Of a stretch of 64,000 nucleotides of DNA, positions 54,401 to 62,994 are shown one piece after another; within the stretch, counting starts at the first letter, position 1, and every line of letters starts with the position of its first letter. Source of the DNA: Pseudomonas frederiksbergensis (GTDB taxonomy: Bacteria; Pseudomonadota; Gammaproteobacteria; Pseudomonadales; Pseudomonadaceae); NCBI RefSeq assembly GCF_003732705.1, contig NZ_MOBR01000009.1:62001-126000 (forward strand), given 5' to 3'. Both the position numbers and the translations under genes were made by a program. A model generated the notes under the pieces. The model had not been told where the DNA came from. It ran no database searches and was given only the letters and a program-made list of their open reading frames with translations.

Positions 54401-56446
54401 TTCGCCCAGGCGAGCCTCGGTATTTTTCCGGTGCGGGCGGGTTATGTTTCGCCCATGCGCCTGGCGGACCCTTTGCTCGTAAAACCGTCAGCGGGGGCAG
54501 CGCCACAGGTTCCGGGGCTGATGGGCCGATCCTCCGCGGTTATCCGCCGTGCGCAGGAGCTGTACCCGACCCATTCGATGGAGCAGATCGAGCTGTTTCT
54601 CAGCAGCCTGGGGCCGGACGAAGTGTTGGTCTTGAGAAAACTGGAAAACCTGCGCCTGGAGTACCTGACCATCAGGACCGTATTGCAGAACTGGGTCAAT
54701 CGCGACACCTGGTACCAGACCGAAACGGGGCCGCGGCTCAAGGTCTCGACCCTGGCCAAAAACCGCGCCGCCATGGACATCATCCGCTGCTGGCGGCGGG
54801 AAACCCCCAGCACACTAACCCTCGACGGCAGGCTGTATGAACTGTCGTTTGCACCCTTGCAACTGGGCAACTTGCCGTTGATCACTGGCGACTTCAGCCA
54901 CGTCGGCGCGCTGGTCATGGATCGGGTCGGGGCCAGTCCCGGGCTGAACACGTTTCTGCGCAACTTCAAGTTCCTGCGCCGTTTGTCCCTGGTGGGCAAC
55001 CAGTTGACGCGCGTGCCCCAGGCCGTCAGCACCATGCCGCGCCTGGAAACCCTGGACCTGAGTGATAACCACATTCTGATGACCCCGGCAGCGGTCGCCG
55101 ATCTGGCGGGCCTGTTCCGGTTGAAAACACTGAACCTCAACACCAACCCGACCCTGACCCAGGCCCCGGATGTGGCGCGCATGCAACTGCTGGAGCGCCT
55201 GGAGCTGCGCAGCACCGGCATCAGCCACTGGCCCAGCGGGTCGACCGGATTGCGGCGCCTGAGGGTCCTGGACCTGCGCGATAACAGCATCACCGAAATC
55301 CCGGAGGACGTATTCGCCGCACCCGGCAGTTTGAACCTGGGCACCAACATTTCCGGCAATCCGCTGTCGGCGCAAGCACGCCAGCGCCTCACCGCCTTCC
55401 AGCAAACCAGTGAAATCAGCCTGGGACTGATCGCCACAGGGCGTGGGCAAGATGTGCGAGACGTATTGATGGACCTCACGATGAGTTCGACCTGGCTGAC
55501 GGGAGCATCAGCGCTGGATACGGTGCGCAGGCGCCAGTTGTGGAGCGCGGTGTATGCGTACCCGGATTCGCGGCCGTTTTTCACCTTGCTCAATCGCCTG
55601 CGCTTCACCGCTGACTTCCGGGTGGTCTATCGCTCGTTGAGCCAGCGGGTGTGGGACGTGATCGAGGCCGCGGCCGAGGACAGTCATCTGCGCCGCACCT
55701 TGTTCCGCATGGCCAATGTCGGGCAACTCAGCGCCGATGGCTCGTCCCTGGTGTTCAGCGATCTGCACGTGCAAGTGCTGTGCTACCGGGCGTTGGGCGT
55801 GGTGCGGGACAGGGCCGCGACCGAGACGGAACTGGTGCGGTTGCTGCGCGGTTTGTATCGCCTGCAAGAAGTCGAGCGCCTGGCCGTGAAAAACGTCATC
55901 TCCCGATCGCGCACCGGCCCGCTGACCCTCGAACAAGCGATGGAAATCAGCCTGGCCTATCGGGTGGGGCTTGCCGAACGCCTCGATTTGCCGGCGCAAC
56001 CGCGGGACATGAATTTAAGCCTGGCAATCGACGTGATTCCGCAGACCCTCGACTGGGTCTACGGCGAAGTGCTGAAGCTAGAACAGTCATCGGCGCTGGC
56101 GCACTGGATGACGCTGCAGGAGTTCTGGAAGCGTTATGTGGAAGGCATCCATCAGGCCAATTTCGATGATCTGGTGTTACGTACGGCGGTGGCTTTCCAG
56201 CAGTTGGATCGCGAGTCACGCTTTGGTCGCGAGCAGTACAACCAACATATGGACGCGATCGTTAATAATTTTCGCAATGAACGCATTGCCCTGATGGCCA
56301 AGCTGACCGCTGACAGCTTGCGGCGCAACCCCGGTTTGCCGTCGATCATCGACGACACGAAGCGCACGCCCACCCGCTTTACGATCAGCCCGACGGGGCA
56401 AAGGACAGAACCGGAACTGACAAGGAGGTCACAGGATGCGCATTGA
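51491..56446 (+). CDS. DUF6543-LRR-NEL-type effector-like protein (catalytic Cys replaced)
   Basis: Encodes 1651 residues. Residues about 15-1130 are the long DUF6543 region, with a hydrophobic patch (about 400-465, LVLFGVSFIPMVGEVMMAL). Residues about 1140-1296 are leucine-rich repeats (LRRLSLVGNQLTRVP, LETLDLSDNHI, LRVLDLRDNSITEIP). The C-terminal part (about 1300-1620) resembles the NEL E3 ubiquitin ligase domain of IpaH/SspH-type effectors. Where members carry a CxD catalytic site, this protein has Ser1414-Ala-Asp, so ligase activity is doubtful. No signal peptide. It overlaps the next gene by 11 bases. Ribosome-binding site weak. Confidence 0.88.
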   Translation: MSSEITSSSSTTNATEMTPEQQGVFYALFKDHPIPSWLSEADGPARTSLYARVVASQKSRVEAAMAMAALKSPQQFCSPLLAKAIEDKLGEPLDIRGVVFQHVRSTSSLLGLRKKLVLPIDRDLLVAACENFEASETLESNYDDKSLIYQPERINGTSNKILALKPHEFAQLCRTLDLGKQYQTHLNSVFEPHADTGAVRQACVHHSQRVFDVDRYQALMKKNITEPLFQMLDEVMANTASIKLGQRTVAYKRLELLGYKLCGAMLIVTVSDGAYVDNPCVLYLPGDTEQPLKEYASVTALEVDLGSRLLDKTFESLLMRFVSLRDRPGFHSALAARDMRPASHWMQPSQRASLPVTTLAVTSNLFADLYLQRAEQVMADARLLVVPTDDEDEKSRLARMDTYTTIGLDLVLFGVSFIPMVGEVMMALTVADLLLGVYHGIESWAAGEQEQAADYYFDTLENLIVMGALSAGAGAARVAFRRVRTSPFVESLREIRFSEDRVRLWKPDLAPYRRNISLPRWLKPDERGLRWFEDQAYVALDKDVYAVRPQADTDLWEIEGSNLGENYAPALETNNVGAWRHDSELPLEWDRLTLFRRLGYLEQDIPDARALQILLVSATDDDALRRVLIDRTRPPALLVDTVRRFATDSWVTGFIQDMSTERTAAVADADLQLRLLTSLKTWPVQTAINVVDATGQPFSRYTAPGVEQPGKTLRLNLDKVRKGEFYPELLSGLSASERTHLLDSPSVVAAEQITALVQKLAEQADRKRRDLFEWIYQRAAPEQVLRATPLSYQFSDLPISVIDELIRHADSSELTELEAGNVPLRLAEEARRYRQVVRVSRAYEGLYLDAVGGIDTDRVVFGALRHLPGWQSDLYVHVLEWSFYTDEMASIGAENASQQLLINAHPDRFEVRDASSNLLSYLPGRTRAHYFQALWEGLSVSRRSALGLHVEDHGVGLRAKITNLALERRAFAQASLGIFPVRAGYVSPMRLADPLLVKPSAGAAPQVPGLMGRSSAVIRRAQELYPTHSMEQIELFLSSLGPDEVLVLRKLENLRLEYLTIRTVLQNWVNRDTWYQTETGPRLKVSTLAKNRAAMDIIRCWRRETPSTLTLDGRLYELSFAPLQLGNLPLITGDFSHVGALVMDRVGASPGLNTFLRNFKFLRRLSLVGNQLTRVPQAVSTMPRLETLDLSDNHILMTPAAVADLAGLFRLKTLNLNTNPTLTQAPDVARMQLLERLELRSTGISHWPSGSTGLRRLRVLDLRDNSITEIPEDVFAAPGSLNLGTNISGNPLSAQARQRLTAFQQTSEISLGLIATGRGQDVRDVLMDLTMSSTWLTGASALDTVRRRQLWSAVYAYPDSRPFFTLLNRLRFTADFRVVYRSLSQRVWDVIEAAAEDSHLRRTLFRMANVGQLSADGSSLVFSDLHVQVLCYRALGVVRDRAATETELVRLLRGLYRLQEVERLAVKNVISRSRTGPLTLEQAMEISLAYRVGLAERLDLPAQPRDMNLSLAIDVIPQTLDWVYGEVLKLEQSSALAHWMTLQEFWKRYVEGIHQANFDDLVLRTAVAFQQLDRESRFGREQYNQHMDAIVNNFRNERIALMAKLTADSLRRNPGLPSIIDDTKRTPTRFTISPTGQRTEPELTRRSQDAH

Positions 56447-59400
56447 CCCAAAACACTCGGTCGGCACTGATCGTTTCGCAGGTCTGGCCCTGGACACCGT
56501 GCTGCCCATGACCCCGGCGCAATACGCCGCGAAGCTGATCGGGCAACGCTGGGGCACAGCGGTGCTTGATGCGGTTCTGGTGGACCTCAACTACGATTTT
56601 TACGGCTACCCGGCCCAGGGCGAAATTCACCAGGGCAGGGCGCGCACCTCCCGCAGCCTGGTCCAGGCGTTGCTCGAGAATTACCAGACCGTGGGCGCCG
56701 GACGCTTCGGCGAAACCGCCTTCGGTCTGTACACGCCGCCCACCGTGGGGCCCCAGGTGCGGATCGTTGAGATCGACGAATCGATCAACCCTGGCGGTGG
56801 TTATCGCGATTACGAAGGGGTGTACCGCACGACCTCGCCGCAGGTCTACGGACCCTCCACCCAATTGGCGTTGCAACCGGCGGCGTTCAAGGATTGGGTG
56901 TGGAACCTCGGGTTCAAGGCGCAATACGCCGCTTACGTGGCGGATGCCTGGCCCCAGGATCAAGCCTTGTTGGCCGCCGACGCTTATCCGTTGCGCACAG
57001 CAATCAAACTGGCCTTCGTCATGGCCGCCTGGTTACAGCATCAGGAACGCAGCTTGAGTGACGCCGGGCTCGACCTGGCGTTGCGCGCCGCCGCATTGGA
57101 CGGACGGCAAACCTGGGCGCAACTGACCCTGGCGCAGTTGCAGGCGAGCACGCTGGTGCCGGACTCCGTGGAGGCGGCGCGCCTGGTGATTTATCGCTAC
57201 ACGTCCGAGGATATCTGGCGTTTTCGCGACCGCTCGACCGGGCGGATGCTGCTCTACGTGCCCGGCAATGCTTCGCCGTTCCATGAATTCGCCGACCATC
57301 AGGCGCTGTGCGCCTGGGTGGTCGAGATGGCCCGTGACGGTGCGCGTAAAACGGCGCTCGCCCGACACTTTGCAGACGATGATCAAGAGGACGGCACCTT
57401 TCACGCCGGGTTGCTGACCGCCCTGACCGGGATGGTCACGTACCCGCGCCAATACCGCTTGAAAAAGGGTCATGGCTTTTTCAATAACAGCGGTTATTGG
57501 TCGCCCGACACCTACGTCAGCGCCGAAGTGGCGCCGCGCGCCGAGGACCCTTTCGCGCAGTGGGTGCTGGTGATGAAACGGGCGGCGCAGGCCAGCATCG
57601 ACACCATTCGCGACGACGCTCAGGTCAATCGTGACAACCTGAGTGCCGTGGTCGAGCCCGTGGTGCAATGGGTCAACCGATTCGGCCCGCTGGCCTTGTT
57701 TGTGCCAGGAGGCGAGGGCCTGCTGGCGCTGGCCGGGTTGATTGATGCCGGGTATGGCCTCGGTGAAGCGGTGAACGGCAAAACCACGGACGAGCGCTGG
57801 GGCGGTGTCGGGCGCACCCTGTTCGGTCTGCTCAATGCCTTGCCGATGGTCAAGGCTGGCGCGGTGCTCAAAGTCGAGCAGCGAGCCGCAGAGGCGAGTG
57901 TGCCTGGGGTGGTGGGCAAGGCCGCACAAACCGCCGAGCGTGCCGTCAGCGACAGCGTGGCCACGGTGCAATCACGGATTGCTCAATTGCGCACGCTCAT
58001 TCCTGAAACCGCTGCCTTCGGCGACGATGCGCTGCGTGCCATCGACCAGGTGTGCGAACTCGACAGCAACGCGTTAGCCCTGTTGCAGGGTGGGCAGCCA
58101 CCGTCGCCGATCCTGGCGGACACCTTGAGCCGTTTTCGTATCGATCAGGATCTGCAACAGGTCATCGACCGCCTGCCGGTGGGGTCGGCCGAGGCCGGAC
58201 AGGCGCTGGCGGCGCGTGCCGAGCAGTTCAACCTGCGCTACGCCGCGACGCAGCACTCCGATCATGAGTGGGTGAGGCTGTTCCAGTCGCAGTACCCCGG
58301 CTTGCCGAAACAGGCCATCGAACAGATGCTCGACCGCTCGGGCATCGACATCGCCGCGTCGCATACCCTGGCCGAGGCCAAGCGTGTGTTGGGCGAGTTG
58401 AGCGTCAAGGCGCAGCAATATGAGCAGCATGTGCGCCTGGCCCGGGCTTACGAAGGCCTGTACCTCGCGGCGGTGAAGAATGCTGACAGCGAAGTACTGG
58501 CCTTGCATTCCCTGGAGCGCCTCGCCGGCTGGCCGGCTGGAGCGCGAATTGAGGTCTGCGAAGGTTCTGCGGCGGGCCGTGTCCTGGACAGCATCGGCCC
58601 GCGCATCGCGACGTCGACCCGCCAATTGATCAAGCTGGGATCCGGTTACCAGGACGCGGGGCGAACCGTGGACTTTTACCCGGCGTTGCTCAAGGCCTTG
58701 TCTCCCGAACAGCGCACGGCCCTGGGGTTGCGTGTCGATCACGGCCTGGAAGATTTGCAGGCGAAATTGCGCGCCATGCCGCGTTCGCGCGCCGACCTCG
58801 AATCCGGGTTGCGGCGTATGAATGCCGGCCTGCCGTTCGACAGCCTCGGGCTACGCGGCGGCGGCTTTCCGTCCACGACCGATGCGTCGGCTTTTTCCCG
58901 GGCGATCGAAAAGCTCCAGTTGCAGGAGCTATACCCGGCCAGGACGGAGCAAGAGATCGAGGCGCAGTTGGCGCTGTGGGGCGAAAAAGCGCAGATGCAT
59001 CTGATCGACCTGAGCATGCAGGTGCAGCAACTACGCACCGACCTGACGACCTGGGTTGAGCAGGTCGAGGAGGATGTCGATCACATGGACATCGACCTGC
59101 TGGAAGCGGACGATCCGGAGGCCGCCGGCCTCAGTGCCGAGCAGATCGAAGCACAGAACGATGAGCGGATCGCCGAATCCATTCGCTATGAGCGGCAAAC
59201 TCGAATGGAACTGGCTTACGAGTTGGATTTGTTGTGGCAGCAACGAGGCGATGCGTCCAGGCGTGTCTACAACGACGGTGAATTCGTGGGGTTTCGCCTG
59301 GAAATGGACTTCGAGCATTTTCACAGCCTGCCAGCCTTGAACGTGCAGTTGGGGCAGGTGGTGGAACTGACCATGTCCAATTTTTCGTTGACCGAGACGG

Positions 59401-60269
59401 ACAGCCTCTCGCCGTTTTTGCGCGGATTTCGCAAATTGCGCGTGCTGGACCTGGCCGGCACCGACCTGCGCCAGAGCGCTGCCAACGGCGCCTGGGTTGG
59501 CCATCTGCCGGAGGCCATCGGCGAACTGACCGAGCTCACGCACTTGAACCTGCGGCAAACCGGCGTGACCCTGACTGAACAAGCGGCCGGTGAACTGAGC
59601 AGCCTGGCCCGGCTCACGTCGCTGGACATGAGCACTAACCCGTTGGATTTGCCACCGCTGGTGCTGTTCCTGCCCGCGTTGCGCCGCCTCAACCTGCGTG
59701 CCACCGGCATTCGGAACTGCCCGGTGGGTGTGCTCGATCACCCGTATCTGCAATTGCTGGACCTGCGTTACAACCACATCGACCGGGTCCCCGAAGCCGT
59801 GCGCATGCAGTCGGTGGGCAGCAACCGGGTTTTGCTGACGGGCAACCCGCTGAACGATGCCGACAGCCTGCGCTGGGTGGTCCGTCACCGCCAGGAAACC
59901 GGGATCAACGTGTGGATGGGCTTGCCGAGCGCCGATTTCGCCCAGCCCGATGCCTGGCTGACGGGGTTGTCACCCGAACAGTCGGCAACCCAGGCCGGGC
60001 GCTGGCAACACTTGGCCACCCTGGAGGGCAACGAACGGTTTTTCGCCACGCTGGACATGGTTCGGCGCAGCGCTGATTTCCGGGTGAATTATGCGGCGTT
60101 GCAACAGCGGGTCTGGCACTTGGTCGATGCCATCGAAGCGTCGCCCGCGCTGTGTCAGCACGTGTTCCGCGATGTCGAGTGGACCGCCGCCAATGGCGAT
60201 GATCCCTTCGCCAGTTTCGATCAGCTGGAGGCGCGGGTCGCCGCGTTCAACGCCGCCCCGGCAGATTAA
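56436..60269 (+). CDS. DUF6543-LRR protein with truncated NEL domain
   Basis: Encodes 1277 residues. The N-terminal 960 residues resemble DUF6543 (LLYVPGNASPFHEFADH) and include a block shared with the upstream protein (ARAYEGLYLAAV against SRAYEGLYLDAV). Leucine-rich repeats span about 971-1140 (LRVLDLAGTDL, LTHLNLRQTGV). The NEL-like part begins (SADFRVNYAALQQRVWHLVD) but stops about 15-20 residues after the place of the catalytic cysteine, which is absent (EWTAANGDD). AGGAGGT precedes the ATG. Likely co-translated with the first gene; a paired or decoy role is possible. Confidence 0.85.
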   Translation: MRIDPKHSVGTDRFAGLALDTVLPMTPAQYAAKLIGQRWGTAVLDAVLVDLNYDFYGYPAQGEIHQGRARTSRSLVQALLENYQTVGAGRFGETAFGLYTPPTVGPQVRIVEIDESINPGGGYRDYEGVYRTTSPQVYGPSTQLALQPAAFKDWVWNLGFKAQYAAYVADAWPQDQALLAADAYPLRTAIKLAFVMAAWLQHQERSLSDAGLDLALRAAALDGRQTWAQLTLAQLQASTLVPDSVEAARLVIYRYTSEDIWRFRDRSTGRMLLYVPGNASPFHEFADHQALCAWVVEMARDGARKTALARHFADDDQEDGTFHAGLLTALTGMVTYPRQYRLKKGHGFFNNSGYWSPDTYVSAEVAPRAEDPFAQWVLVMKRAAQASIDTIRDDAQVNRDNLSAVVEPVVQWVNRFGPLALFVPGGEGLLALAGLIDAGYGLGEAVNGKTTDERWGGVGRTLFGLLNALPMVKAGAVLKVEQRAAEASVPGVVGKAAQTAERAVSDSVATVQSRIAQLRTLIPETAAFGDDALRAIDQVCELDSNALALLQGGQPPSPILADTLSRFRIDQDLQQVIDRLPVGSAEAGQALAARAEQFNLRYAATQHSDHEWVRLFQSQYPGLPKQAIEQMLDRSGIDIAASHTLAEAKRVLGELSVKAQQYEQHVRLARAYEGLYLAAVKNADSEVLALHSLERLAGWPAGARIEVCEGSAAGRVLDSIGPRIATSTRQLIKLGSGYQDAGRTVDFYPALLKALSPEQRTALGLRVDHGLEDLQAKLRAMPRSRADLESGLRRMNAGLPFDSLGLRGGGFPSTTDASAFSRAIEKLQLQELYPARTEQEIEAQLALWGEKAQMHLIDLSMQVQQLRTDLTTWVEQVEEDVDHMDIDLLEADDPEAAGLSAEQIEAQNDERIAESIRYERQTRMELAYELDLLWQQRGDASRRVYNDGEFVGFRLEMDFEHFHSLPALNVQLGQVVELTMSNFSLTETDSLSPFLRGFRKLRVLDLAGTDLRQSAANGAWVGHLPEAIGELTELTHLNLRQTGVTLTEQAAGELSSLARLTSLDMSTNPLDLPPLVLFLPALRRLNLRATGIRNCPVGVLDHPYLQLLDLRYNHIDRVPEAVRMQSVGSNRVLLTGNPLNDADSLRWVVRHRQETGINVWMGLPSADFAQPDAWLTGLSPEQSATQAGRWQHLATLEGNERFFATLDMVRRSADFRVNYAALQQRVWHLVDAIEASPALCQHVFRDVEWTAANGDDPFASFDQLEARVAAFNAAPAD

Positions 60270-60281
60270 GGCAGGCGAAAA

Positions 60282-60322
60282 AAAACCTTGGGCCCGGCTT
60301 CACGGCCAGGGCTCAAGGTTTT
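60282..60322. terminator. Bidirectional terminator
   Basis: AAAACCTTGGGCCC and GGGCTCAAGGTTTT form a 14-base stem (one G-T wobble) with A-rich and T-rich flanks on the two strands. It ends both the NEL-type operon and the convergent cysI-DUF934 operon. Confidence 0.88.
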
Positions 60323-60335
60323 GGGTACTACAGAC

Positions 60336-60830
60336 TCAGCGACGGCGGAACAGCGGCAGCGGTTCGTCAGTGGCCGCCTGGTACGTCACCGAGAAGTCCT
60401 TGAGACCTTCAAGGGCTTCGTACGGGTCTTTATCGGCGCGAATGGCAAACGCGTCGAAACCGCAGCGATGCAGGTAGAACAACTGGTCACGCAGCACATC
60501 GCCAATCGCCCGCAGTTCGCCTTTGAAACCATAACGGTCACGCAGCAGACGGGCGTTGGAGTAGTTGCGACCATCGGTGAAGGCCGGGAAGTTCAGGGCG
60601 ATGACCTGGAAGTTGTCCACGTCTTCACCGATTTCTTCGGCTTCTTCATCGGCGTCCAGCCACACACCCAGGCCGCCATCGCGGGCCTTGAGCATGCGGG
60701 CGTGTTCGCGCCACAGCGACAGCGGCACGATCAGGTCGTCGCAGTTGCTGATCTCGTCGATGTTGAAATCCTTGGGCAGCAAGTGCCAGGTTTCGTCGAC
60801 GACTTCGTTGTTCTTAATGATTCGCTGCAT
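60336..60830 (-). CDS. DUF934 domain-containing protein (CysI-linked)
   Basis: Encodes 164 residues of the DUF934 family, whose genes in pseudomonads regularly follow the sulfite reductase gene. The C-terminal block ELRAIGDVLRDQLFYLHRCG and FAIRADKDPYEALEGL is typical. It overlaps the cysI stop by 17 bases on the same strand and is translated with it. Thought to help assimilatory sulfite reduction, possibly in electron delivery or cofactor loading; mechanism unknown. Cytosolic. Confidence 0.92.
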   Translation of the reverse strand: MQRIIKNNEVVDETWHLLPKDFNIDEISNCDDLIVPLSLWREHARMLKARDGGLGVWLDADEEAEEIGEDVDNFQVIALNFPAFTDGRNYSNARLLRDRYGFKGELRAIGDVLRDQLFYLHRCGFDAFAIRADKDPYEALEGLKDFSVTYQAATDEPLPLFRRR

Positions 60831-62472
60831 AGACGCGCTCCTTGAAGAGGTCGATGCCGATACGCTGATAGGTGTCTATGAAGCGCTCGTCTTCGTGACG
60901 TTGTTCGACGTACACGTTGATCAGCTTCTCGATCACATCAGGCATGGCTTCCTGGGCGAAGGACGGGCCGAGGATCTTGCCCAGGCTGGCGTCACGGCTG
61001 GCGCTGCCACCCAGGGACACCTGGTAGAACTCTTCGCCTTTCTTGTCCACCCCGAGGATGCCGATGTGGCCGACGTGGTGGTGACCACAGGCGTTCATGC
61101 AACCGGAAATGTTCAGGTCCAGTTCGCCGATGTCGAACAGGTAATCCAGGTTGTCGAAACGACGCTGGATCGATTCGGCGATCGGGATCGACTTGGCGTT
61201 GGCCAGGGAGCAGAAATCACCGCCCGGGCAGCAGATGATGTCGGTCAGCAAGCCGATGTTCGGCGTGGCGAAACCTTGCTCGCGCAATTCGCCCCACATC
61301 GCGAACAGTTGCGACTGCTCAACGTCGGCCAGAATGATGTTCTGCTCGTGGGAGGTGCGCAGTTGACCGAAGCTGTAACGCTCGGCCAGGTCGGCCACGG
61401 CGTCGAGCTGCTTGTCGGTGATGTCGCCCGGTGCCACACCGGTCGGCTTCAAGGACAGGGTCACGGCCACGTAGCCCGGCTTCTTGTGCGCCAGGGTGTT
61501 GCGGGTGCGCCAGCGGGCGAAACCCGGGTGTTCCTTGTCGAGTGCGGCCAGTTCGGCGGTCTGGTTCTCCAGCGCCTTGTAGTCCGGATCGACGAAGTGT
61601 TTGGCCACGCGATGCACTTCGGCCTCGGTCAGCGTGCTCTGGCCACCGCGAAGGTGTTCCATTTCCGCGTCGACTTTTTGCGCGAAGACTTCAGGGGTCA
61701 GCGCTTTAACGAGGATCTTGATCCGCGCCTTGTACTTGTTGTCGCGACGGCCGTAGCGGTTGTAAACCCGCAGGATGGCGTCGAGGTAGCTCAACAGGTC
61801 CGGCCACGGCAGGAACTCGTTGATGAACGCGCCAACCACCGGCGTACGACCGAGGCCGCCACCGACCAGCACACGGAAGCCCAGTTCGCCGGCGGCGTTG
61901 TGCACCGGCTCGAGGCCGATGTCATGGACTTCGATGGCCGCACGGTCGGAAGTCGAACCGTTGATGGCGATCTTGAATTTGCGTGGCAGGTAAGCGAATT
62001 CCGGGTGGAACGTCGTCCACTGACGGACGATTTCGCACCATGGACGCGGGTCGATCAACTCGTCGGCAGCGACACCGGCGAACTGGTCAGTGGTGACGTT
62101 GCGCAGGCAGTTGCCGCTGGTCTGGATCGCGTGCATCTGCACGGTGGCCAGTTCGGCGAGGATGTCTGGAATGTCTTCCAGCGCCGGCCAGTTGAACTGC
62201 ACGTTCTGCCGGGTACTGATGTGGGCGTAGCCCTTGTCGTAGTCACGGGCAATCTTGGCCATCATTCGCGTCTGGCGCGAAGTCAGTTGGCCGTAAGGCA
62301 CCGCCACCCGCAACATCGGGGCGAAACGCTGGATATAAAGGCCATTTTGCAGGCGCAGGGGGCGGAATTCTTCTTCGCTCAGCTCGCCTGCCAGATAGCG
62401 TCGGGTCTGATCACGGAACTGCTTGACGCGGTCCTCGATGATCCGCTGATCGTACTCGTCGTATACGTACAT
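60814..62472 (-). CDS. cysI: Sulfite reductase haemoprotein (CysI-type nitrite/sulfite reductase)
   Basis: Encodes 552 residues of the sirohaem/[4Fe-4S] reductase family. The four cluster cysteines are expected in CCPGGDFCSLA and GCMNACGHHHVGH, with the two ferredoxin-like repeats around RQNVQFNWPALEDIPDILA and TSHEQNIILADVEQSQLF. It reduces sulfite to sulfide for cysteine synthesis. Start 62472 has AGGA seven bases upstream; the ORF reading further upstream is unsupported. The bases 62473-62766 hold no gene; a possible promoter lies near 62594-62620 (TATCTT with TTGCGC, on the minus strand, 15 apart). Confidence 0.95.
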   Translation of the reverse strand: MYVYDEYDQRIIEDRVKQFRDQTRRYLAGELSEEEFRPLRLQNGLYIQRFAPMLRVAVPYGQLTSRQTRMMAKIARDYDKGYAHISTRQNVQFNWPALEDIPDILAELATVQMHAIQTSGNCLRNVTTDQFAGVAADELIDPRPWCEIVRQWTTFHPEFAYLPRKFKIAINGSTSDRAAIEVHDIGLEPVHNAAGELGFRVLVGGGLGRTPVVGAFINEFLPWPDLLSYLDAILRVYNRYGRRDNKYKARIKILVKALTPEVFAQKVDAEMEHLRGGQSTLTEAEVHRVAKHFVDPDYKALENQTAELAALDKEHPGFARWRTRNTLAHKKPGYVAVTLSLKPTGVAPGDITDKQLDAVADLAERYSFGQLRTSHEQNIILADVEQSQLFAMWGELREQGFATPNIGLLTDIICCPGGDFCSLANAKSIPIAESIQRRFDNLDYLFDIGELDLNISGCMNACGHHHVGHIGILGVDKKGEEFYQVSLGGSASRDASLGKILGPSFAQEAMPDVIEKLINVYVEQRHEDERFIDTYQRIGIDLFKERVYAANH

Positions 62473-62766
62473 ATAAGTCCTGTTCTCAGGCTTGGGCCGG
62501 TCGGTTCCAGTTGCGTTTTTCGCTTGCTGAAGTCTCCGATACTGCCTCGGCAATTCTGCGCGCACGGCCGCGCACTCCCTACGGAGCCGGGGCAAGATAC
62601 CAGTTTGCAGTTATGCGCAAAAGTGATGTTTGAGTATATGTAAAGAACCAAAACGACTAACGAGAACCGTTATCGAAAAGCCATTAGTTGTGGTGCGGGC
62701 AATCGTCGTCTTTACTGTGGTCGAGTCTTTATGCAATCACCGATAAAACCGACAAGAGGCGATGCA

Positions 62767-62880
62767 ATGAGCAACCCAACCAAAGCAAGGAAAAGCGACA
62801 GTACAGTTGACGCTTGGGCGATTTTGTTCCTGATCATTCTGGTCGTAGGAACCGCCGTTTTCTGGGTCAGTCACCAATAG
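62767..62880 (+). CDS. 37-residue single-membrane-helix peptide
   Basis: ATG 62767 has GAGG seven bases upstream and TAG ends the ORF at 62880. The product has a charged N-terminus (SNPTKARKSDSTVD) and one hydrophobic helix (AWAILFLIILVVGTAVFWV), ending WVSHQ. It is too short to be called by usual thresholds, but the ribosome-binding site and composition support translation. Divergent from cysI. No family recognised. Confidence 0.6.
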   Translation: MSNPTKARKSDSTVDAWAILFLIILVVGTAVFWVSHQ

Positions 62881-62957
62881 CGACCCCGTCCGGGCCCGGT
62901 TCCGACGGATTGTTGGACAGAACCGGAATAATCCCCGTTTTTCGGGCGTTCGCTGGC

Positions 62958-62963
62958 TATAAT
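62958..62963 (+). promoter_or_regulatory. Candidate -10 box (TATAAT)
   Basis: A perfect TATAAT lies 31 bases before the ATG of the next gene. No matching -35 hexamer is seen at the right distance, so the promoter is only possible. Confidence 0.45.
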
Positions 62964-62994
62964 GCGCGGCGAATTTCCGGGGCTCGGACCATTA

